Positions 12,001 through 21,000 of a stretch of 64,000 nt of DNA are shown in pieces (positions within the stretch are counted from its first letter, which is position 1; the number at the start of each line of letters is the position of its first letter). Origin of the DNA: Pleodorina starrii (lineage: Eukaryota; Chlorophyta; Chlorophyceae; Chlamydomonadales; Volvocaceae); NCBI GenBank assembly GCA_030267565.1, contig BRXU01000004.1, positions 2,176,501 to 2,240,500 of the forward strand, written 5' to 3'. The translations under genes were made by a program, and so were the position numbers. Below the pieces are notes generated by a model. It was not told the DNA's origin. It was given only the letters and a program-made list of their open reading frames with translations, and searched no databases.

Positions 12001-15000
12001 AGGTGTGGGATGAATAGCAGGGGATCAAATGGCTCTTCAGCAATGTTCCTGTCCCCTGCACTGGTAGAACACATCACGGTTGATTGATTGTTCAACAACG
12101 ATGTGTCTGGTATACCTGGGAAGAATAATGCGTGCGGGTACCCAGATGTGATCCGAGTGAGACTGAGACGGAGCTCAGACACGGCGGAGGGGTGGGAAGA
12201 TAAAGCCACCCATCTTAGTCAAACATGCGGTCACCGCGGTAATGGGCTGTACCCGCCGAAGAGGCATCAGTCTGCTCCCTTGACACACGCTAGGCTTATC
12301 GTATCCTGACTTCTACCCAGAAGACGATACAAAAGTATTTTTCGGGCCTTTACTGAAGGCGGATACAACAAATGGTATCGAGACCTGTGTCCCGGGTTCG
12401 CTCATTCTGCAGTGCCGAGAGTTGGGTCAGTGGCACCTCGCGTTGTCACGCCAAGGTTCAACCTCGTCGAGGATGCCTCGCGCGGTAGTTACCTGGGCAA
12501 TACCCAGCATGTGTCTGACATGTTCCGATCGGGCCTTTGCTGAAGGTGGATACAACACTTACGGCCCAGCTTAAACTTTCCTTTTCCTTTCCTTTCCTGA
12601 ACAGGTACGTACACGCGTCGTCACGCGTTCTCCCAGGACAGAGGCAGGCAGGCAGGCACAGACATGGGCAATCCTACAGGGCGGGGCCCCCCTGGGCGCT
12701 TCGCTGGGGCCCCGCCCAAAAATGCGATCAATGATTTATTTCCGACGCGCGCACTGCATGCTGCTTCGAGCCGAGGCTTAAACACGCAAGGCGTCAGGAT
12801 GGAATGCCTCGAAAACGCTACCTATGCCATGTCCATATCTCAGTTGTACGGATGCATGGACGATGGCCAGTCAGAGTTTATTTGTTATTTATGTCGAGCT
12901 GTCTCTGTCGCCAATACGTCCGTATGTACTCGACGATGGAAGATTTATAGATAGAAGCATACGCACCGTATAAATCTCTGCCAGGGCAGATTGCAGGTAG
13001 GCCCTGGCGACGGACACCTGGGCCGGGGTCGCCAGCCTGTCGGCCGAGTCAATACGGAGCAGCAGTGTAAGGTTTAAGAGCCGGGTGGATGAGGGCAAGG
13101 ATGAAGACGGTGGCGCCGGATCAACGACGGATGGCACAGGCGACGGCGGCGCCGGGCTGGGCGGCTCAGGTGACGGTGGTGCGGGGCTGGGCGGTACAGG
13201 CGACGGCGGCGTCGGGCTAGGCGGCTCAGGTGATGGCGGCGCCGGGCTGGGCGGTGAAGGTGACGGTGGTGCGGGGCTGGGCGGCACAGGCGAAGGCGGC
13301 GCTGGGCTGGGCGGCGCAGGCGATGGTGGTGATGGGCTGGGCGGTGAAGGTGAAGGCGGCGCCGGGCTGGGCGGCTGTGGCGACGGCGGCGAAGGACTAG
13401 GCGGCTCAGGCGACGGCGGCGATGGGCTGGGTGGCGCCGGCGATGGTGGTGATGGGCTGGGCGGCTGTGGGGACGGCGGCGACGGACTGGGCGGCTCAGG
13501 TGAAGGCGGCTCCGGGCTGGGCGGTACAGGCGACGGCGGCGATGGGCTGGGTGGCGCCGGCGATGGTGGTGATGGGCTGGGCGGCTGTGGCGAGGGCGGC
13601 GACGGACTAGGCGGCTCCGGTGAAGGCGGCGCTGGGCTGGGCGGTGAAGGTGACGGTGGTGCGGGGCTGGGCGGCTCAGGCGAAGGCGGCGATGGGCTGG
13701 GTGGCGCAGGCAATGGTGGTGATGGGCTGGGCGGCTGTGGCGAGGGCGGCGACGGACTAGGCGGCTCCGGTGAAGGCGGCGCCGGGCTTGGCGGTGAAGG
13801 TGACGGTGGTGCGGGGCTGGGCGGCTCAGGCGATGGCGGCGCAGGGCTGGGCGGCTCAGGTGATGGTGGTGATGGGCTGGGCCACGGCGGCGACGGCGGC
13901 GACGGCGGATCCGGCGGGCTGGGCGGCTCAGGTGAAGGCGGCGCCGGGCTGGGGGGTGAAGGTGACGGTGGTGCGGGGCTGGGCGGCTCAGGCGAAGGCG
14001 GCGATGGGCTGGGTGGCGCAGGCGATGGTGGTGATGGGCTGGGCGGCTGTGGCGAGGGCGGCGACGGACTAGGCGGCTCAGGTGAAGGCGGCGCCGGGCT
14101 GGGCGGTGAAGGTGACGGTGGTGCAGGGCTGGGCGGCTCAGGCGACGGCGGCGCAGGGCTGGGCGGCGCAGGCGATGGTGGTGATGGGCTGGGCGACGGC
14201 GGCGACGGCGGATCCGGCGGGCTGGGCGGCTCAGGTGATGGCGGCGCCGGGCTGGGCGGTGAAGGTGACGGTGGTGCGGGGCTGGGCGGCTCCGGTGAAG
14301 GCGGCGATGGGCTGGGTGGCGCAGGCGATGGTGGTGATGGGCTGGGCGGCTGTGGCGAGGGCGGCGACGGACTAGGCGGCTCAGGTGAAGGCGGCGCCGG
14401 GCTGGGCGGTGAAGGTGACGGTGGTGCAGGGCTGGGCGGCACAGGCGACGGCGGCGCTGGGCTAGGCGGCTCAGGCGATGGTGGTGATGGGCTGGGTGAC
14501 GGCGGCGACGGCGGATCCGGGCTGGGAGGCTCAGGTGAAGGCGGCGCCGGGCTGGGCGGTGAAGGTGACGGTGGGGCAGGGCTGGGCGGCTCAGGTGAAG
14601 GCGGCGATGGGCTGGGTGGCGCAGGTGGTGGTGGCGATGGGCTTGGAGGCTGTGGCGATGGTGGTGATGGGCTGGGCGGCTCAGGCGAAGGCGGCGATGG
14701 GCTGGGTGGCGCAGGCGATGGTGGTGATGGGCTGGGCGGCTGTGGCGAGGGCGGCGACGGACTAGGCGGCTCAGGTGAAGGCGGCGCCGGGCTGGGCGGT
14801 GAAGGTGACGGTGGTGCGGGGCTGGGCGGCACAGGCGACGGCGGCGCAGGGCTGGGCGGCTCAGGCGATGGTGGTGATGGGCTGGGCGACGGTGGCGACG
14901 GCGGATCCGGCGGGCTGGGCGGCTCAGGTGAAGGCGGCGCCGGGCTGGGCGGTGAAGGTGACGGTGGTGCGGGGCTGGGCGGCTCAGGCGAAGGCGGCGA

Positions 15001-18000
15001 TGGGCTGGGTGGCGCAGGCGATGGTGGCCATGGGCTGGGCGGCTGTGGCGAGGGCGGCGACGGACTAGGCGGCTCCGGTGAAGGCGGCGCCGGGCTGGGC
15101 GGTGAAGGTGACGGTGGTGCGGGGCTGGGCGGCACAGGTGATGGCGGCTCTGGGCTGGGCGGCTCAGGTGATGGCGGCTCCGGGCTGGGCGGCTCAGGCG
15201 ATGGTGGTGATGGGCTGGGCGGCTCAGGCGAAGGCGGATCCGGCGGGCTGGGCGGCTCAGGTGAAGGCGGCGCCGGGCTGGGCGGTGAAGGTGAAGGCGG
15301 CTCTGGGCTAGGCGGCTCAGGCGATGGTGGTGATGGGCTGGGCGGCTGTGGCGACGGCGGCGACGGACTGGGCGGCTCAGGTGAAGGCGGCGCCGGGCTG
15401 GGCGGCTCAGGTGAAGGCGGCTCTGGGCTAGGCGGCTCAGGCGATGGTGGTGATGGGCTGGGCGACGGCGGTGACGGCGGCGACGGACTGGGCGGCTCAG
15501 GTGAAGGCGGCGCCGGGCTGGGTGGTGAAGGTGACGGTGGTGCGGGGCTGGGCGGCACAGGCGACGGCGGCGATGGGCTGGGTGGCGCAGGTGAAGGCGG
15601 CGCCGGGCTGGGCGGTGAAGGTGACGGCGGATCCGGGCTGGGCGGCTCAGGTGACGGCGGAGATGGGCTGGGTGGCTCAGGCGATGGTGGGGATGGGCTG
15701 GGAGGCTGTGGCGACGGCGGCGACGGACTGGGCGGCTCAGGTGAAGGCGGCTCCGGGCTGGGCGGTGAAGGTGACGGCGGATCCGGGCTGGGCGGCTCAG
15801 GTGAAGGCGGCGCCGGGCTGGGCGGATCAGGCGATGGTGGTGATGGGCTGGGCGACGGCGGCGACGGCGGATCCGGGGGGCTGGGCGGCTCAGGTGAAGG
15901 CGGCGCCGGGCTGGGCGGTGAAGGTGACGGCGGCGACGGACTGGGCGGCTCAGGTGAAGGCGGCGATGGGCTGGGTGGCTCGGGCGATGGTGGTGATGGG
16001 CTGGGCGGCACAGGCGACGGTGGCGACGGACTGGGCGGCTCAGGTGAAGGCGGCTCCGGGCTGGGCGGTGAAGGTGACGGCGGCTCCGGGCTGGGCGGGT
16101 CCGGTGAGGGTGGCACCGGGCTGGGTGGATCAGGCGATGGTGGTGATGGGCTGGGCGACGGCGGTAACGGCGGCGATGGGCTGGGTGGCGCAGGTGAAGG
16201 CGGCGCCGGGCTGGGCGGTGAAGGTGACGGCGGATCCGGGCTGGGCGGCTCAGGTGACGGCGGCGACGGGCTGGGCGGCTCAGGCGATGGTGGTGATGGG
16301 CTGGGCGGCTCAGGCGAAGGCGGCGACGGACTGGGCGGCTCAGGTGAAGGCGGCTCTGGGCTGGGTGGCTCGGGCGATGGTGGTGATGGGCTGGGCGGCT
16401 GCGGCGACGGTGGCGACGGACTGGGCGGCTCAGGTGAAGGCGGCTCCGGGCTGGGCGGTGAAGGTGACGGCGGCTCCGGGCTGGGCGGAACAGGCGATGG
16501 CGGCGCAGGGCTGGGCGGATCAGGTGATGGTGGCGATGGGCTGGGCGACGGCGGCGACGGCGGATCCGGGGGGCTGGGAGGCTCAGGTGAAGGCGGCGCC
16601 GGGCTGGGTGGTGAAGGTGACGGCGGATCTGGGCTGGGCGGCTCAGGTGAAGGCGGCTCTGGGCTGGGCGGCTGTGGTGATGGCGGCTCCGGGCTGGGCG
16701 GCTCAGGTGAAGGCGGCTCCGGGCTGGGCGGATCAGGCGATGGCGGCGCCGGGCTGGGCGGATCAGGCGATGGTGGTGATGGGCTAGGCGACGGCGGCGA
16801 CGGCGGATCGGGGGGGCTGGGCGGCTCAGGTGAAGGCGGCGCCGGGCTGGGCGGTGAAGGTGACGGCGGATCCGGGCTGGGCGGCTCAGGTGAAGGCGGC
16901 TCTGGGCTGGGCGGCTCAGGTGAAGGCGGCTCTGGGCTGGGCGGCTGTGGTGACGGCCGCTCTGGGCTGGGCGGCTCAGGTGAAGGCGGCTCCGGACTGG
17001 GCGGCTCAGGTGAAGGCGGCTCCGGGCTGGGCGGCTCAGGTGAAGGCGGCGCCGGGCTGGGCGGCTCAGGCGAAGGCGGCGCCGGGCTGGGCGGATCAGG
17101 CGATGGTGGTGATGGGCTGGGCGGCTGTGGCGACGGCGGATCGGGGGGGCTGGGCGGCTCAGGTGAAGGCGGCGCCGGGCTGGGCGGTGAAGGTGACGGC
17201 GGCTCTGGGCTGGGCGGCTCAGGTGAAGGCGGCTCTGGGCTAGGCGGCAGTGGTGATGGCGGCTCCGGACTGGGCGGCTCAGGTGAAGGCGGCACCGGGC
17301 TGGGCGGATCAGGCGATGGCGGCGCCGGGCTGGGCGGATCAGGCGATGGTGGTGATGGGCTGGGCGGCTCAGGCGACGGCGGATCGGGGGGGCTGGGCGG
17401 CTCAGGTGAAGGCGGATCCGGGCTGGGCGGTGAAGGTGAAGGCGGCTCTGGGCTGGGCGGCTCAGGTGAAGGCGGCTCTGGGCTGGGCGGCTGTGGTGAC
17501 GGCGGCTCTGGGCTGGGCGGCTCAGGTGATGGCGGCTCCGGACTGGGCGGCTCAGGTGAAGGCGGCTCCGGGCTGGGCGGCTCAGGTGAAGGCGGCGCCG
17601 GGCTGGGCGGCTCAGGCGAAGGCGGCGCCGGGCTGGGCGGATCAGGCGATGGTGGTGATGGGCTGGGCGGCTGTGGCGACGGCGGATCGGGGGGGCTGGG
17701 CGGCTCAGGTGAAGGCGGCGCCGGGCTGGGCGGTGAAGGTGACGGCGGCTCTGGGCTGGGCGGCTCAGGTGAAGGCGGCTCTGGGCTAGGCGGCTGTGGT
17801 GATGGCGGCTCCGGACTGGGCGGCTCAGGTGAAGGCGGCACCGGGCTGGGCGGATCAGGCGATGGCGGCGCCGGGCTGGGCGGATCAGGCGATGGTGGTG
17901 ATGGGCTGGGCGGCTCAGGCGACGGCGGATCGGGGGGGCTGGGCGGCTCAGGTGAAGGCGGATCCGGGCTGGGCGGTGAAGGTGAAGGCGGCTCTGGGCT

Positions 18001-21000
18001 GGGCGGCTCAGGTGAAGGCGGCTCTGGGCTGGGCGGCTGTGGTGACGGCGGCTCTGGGCTGGGCGGCTCAGGTGATGGCGGCTCCGGACTGGGCGGCTCA
18101 GGTGAAGGCGGCACCGGGCTGGGCGGCTCAGGTGAAGGCGGCGCCGGGCTGGGCGGCTCAGGCGAAGGCGGCGCCGGGCTGGGCGGATCAGGCGATGGTG
18201 GTGATGGGCTGGGCGGCTGTGGCGACGGCGGATCGGGGGGGCTGGGCGGCTCAGGTGAAGGCGGCTCCGGGCTGGGCGGCTCAGGGGAAGGCGGCTCCGG
18301 GCTGGGCGGCTCAGGTGAAGGCGGCTCTGGGCTAGGCGGCTGTGGTGATGGCGGCTCCGGACTGGGCGGCTCAGGTGATGGCGGCTCCGGGCTGGGCGGA
18401 TCAGGCGATGGCGGCGCCGGGCTGGGCGGATCAGGCGATGGTGGTGATGGGCTAGGCGACGGCGGCGACGGCGGATCGGGGGGGCTGGGCGGCTCAGGTG
18501 AAGGCGGCGCCGGGCTGGGCGGTGAAGGTGACGGCGGATAAGGGCTGGGCGGCTCAGGTGAAGGCGGCTCTGGGCTGGGCGGCTGTGGTGATGGCGGATC
18601 CGGGCTGGGCGGCTCAGGTGAAGGCGGCTCTGGGCTGGGCGGCTGTGGTGATGGCGGCTCCGGGCTGGGCGGCTCAGGTGAAGGCGGCTCCGGGCTGGGC
18701 GGCTCAGGTGAAGGCGGCGCCGGGCTGGGCGGATCAGGCGATGGTGGTGATGGGCTGGGCGGCTGTGGCGACGGCGGATCGGGGGGGCTGGGCGGCTCTG
18801 GTGAAGGCGGCGCCGGGCTGGGCGGTGAAGGTGACGGCGGATAAGGGCTGGGCGGCTCAGGTGAAGGCGGCTCTGGGCTAGGCGGCTGTGGTGATGGCGG
18901 CTCCGGACTGGGCGGCTCAGGTGAAGGCGGCTCCGGGCTGGGCGGCTCAGGTGAAGGCGGCGCCGGGCTGGGCGAATCAGGCGATGGTGGTGATGGGCAA
19001 GGCGACGGCGGCGACGGCAGATCGGGGGGGCTGGGCGGCTCAGGTGAAGGCGGCGCCGGGCTGGGAGGTGAAGGTGACGGCGGCTCTGGGCTGGGTGGCT
19101 CAGGTGAAGGCGGCTCTGGGCTGGGCGGCTCAGGTGAAGGCGGCTCTGGGCTAGGCGGCTGTGGTGATGGCGGCTCCGGACTGGGCGGCTCAGGTGAAGG
19201 CGGCTCCGGGCTGGGCGGCTCAGGTGAAGGCGGCGCCGGGCTGGGCGGATCAGGCGATGGTGGTGATGGGCAAGGCGACGGCGGCGACGGCGGATCGGGG
19301 GGGCTGGGCGGCTCAGGTGAAGGCGGCGCCGGGCTGGGCGGTGAAGGTGACGGCGGATAAGGGCTTGGTGGCTCAGGTGAAGGCGGCTCTGGGCTGGGCG
19401 GCTCAGGTGAAGGCGGCTCTGGGCTGGGTGGCTGTGGTGATGGCGGCTCCGGACTGGGCGGCTCAGGTGAAGGCGGCTCCGGGCTGGGCGGCTGTGGTGA
19501 TGGCGGCTCCGGGCTGGGCGGCTGTGGTGATGGCGGCTCCGGACTGGGCGGCTCAGGTGAAGGCGGCTCTGGACTCGGCGGCTCAGGTGAAGGCGGCTCC
19601 GGACTGGGCGGCTCAGGGGAAGGCGGCTCCGGACTGGGCGGCTCAGGTGAAGGCGGCTCCGGGCTGGGCGGCTCAGGTGAAGGCGGCTCCGGGCTGGGCG
19701 GCTGTGGTGATGGCGGCTCCGGGCTGGGCGGCTGTGGTGATGGCGGCTCCGGACTGGGCGGCTCAGGTGAAGGCGGCTCTGGACTCGGCGGCTTAGGTGA
19801 AGGCGGCTCCGGACTGGGCGGCTCAGGGGAAGGCGGCTCCGGACTGGGCGGCTCAGGTGAAGGCGGCTCCGGGCTGGGCGGCTCAGGGGAAGGCGGCTCC
19901 GGGCTGGGCGGCTCAGGTGAAGGCGGCTCCGGGCTGGGCGGCTCAGTTGTTTCTTGGTAGAGCACCTCGCGCCGCCTGGAAGAGGACGAAGACCCGCCCA
20001 CCAGCCTCACTCCATAGTCCGAGCCCGCTTCTGCCAGTCTACGGCGAACCGTGTTGAACGAAGCGCCGCCCGAGATGGAGGCAGTTCGAGTGCTGGACAG
20101 CAGGGTAATGCCTGCACCACTACTGGGTTCACCGCTGCCGCTGCTGCTGTGCGCATCATCACAACCTGTGGTTAGAAGTCGGAAGAAAGGAAGGTGGACT
20201 TGCACAAACGTATATACATACAGATAGGCAGGCCGCACGATCGGGAGGGGGAAGGGGACGTGGTTGGTGCATACATGCTATGCACATGCCACCCACGCAG
20301 CGAGCGAGTCCCGCGTATCTTATTTGCATTGGAGAGTCATATTGCCGTGCAAGCAGTGAGAGCAACTACTCCAGCCGCCAGCAATCCAACGCAACATGTA
20401 TACGTTAAGCTCTAAAGCTGCCAACACTCCACACCATGCGTGAATGCTGTATAATGATCGCGGCGCGCGCACCCACCTGCCGCGTAAAGTGCGGACAGCC
20501 GCACCCACTCCTCTTGAACCTGCGCCAGGCTACACTCGCTCGGAGCAGCAGCAGGCCGGCGCGGAGCGGGCGGGGAGCGCGGACGCCCGTCATCAGCGAT
20601 CGATAGATGGAAATAACAGAAACCATGCATCCGTAGTGGGCCATTTACATTTGATGGCAAGCCAGCAATCAATCAATTGATTTGCTTTGAAAAAGTGACA
20701 AAAACCCAGCGCGTATCACACCGTGCGTGCCTGCCTGCGCCCACCGACACGGACACATACACAGCCGGCGGCCTCCGTCCATGGACCCTCAGCTCTGGTT
20801 GGTGAGCTTGAAACGAGATGCCTTGCGTATCCGCATGTCCATCCAGCGGGCGCGCGTATGTTGTGCGCACACCCATGCATGGTAGGCTGCTGCTGGCTCG
20901 CTGCTCCTTAGCCATACACACCCTACCTGCTGGAGAACTCCTGGAACGGCGCTCGGTCGGTCTCGTCAATGCCAAGCGACATTGCAGCGTCCGCAATCGC

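Noticed and set aside
13085..18541. 1,818-codon plus-strand ORF (Gly/Asp/Leu repeats)
   Set aside because: Antisense of the PPSP exon; openness follows from the 15-bp repeat. It has no splice logic or conserved ends and breaks where the pentad gives ggataag.
13422..20057. Many plus-strand ORFs rich in [14 protein letters not shown] repeats
   Set aside because: Third-frame shadows of the same pentad array.
12967..20165. Pherophorin identification
   Set aside because: The Pro-rich rod is pherophorin-like, but no flanking pherophorin Cys-domain is visible; the flanks are helix-rich, SEA-like and REJ-type.
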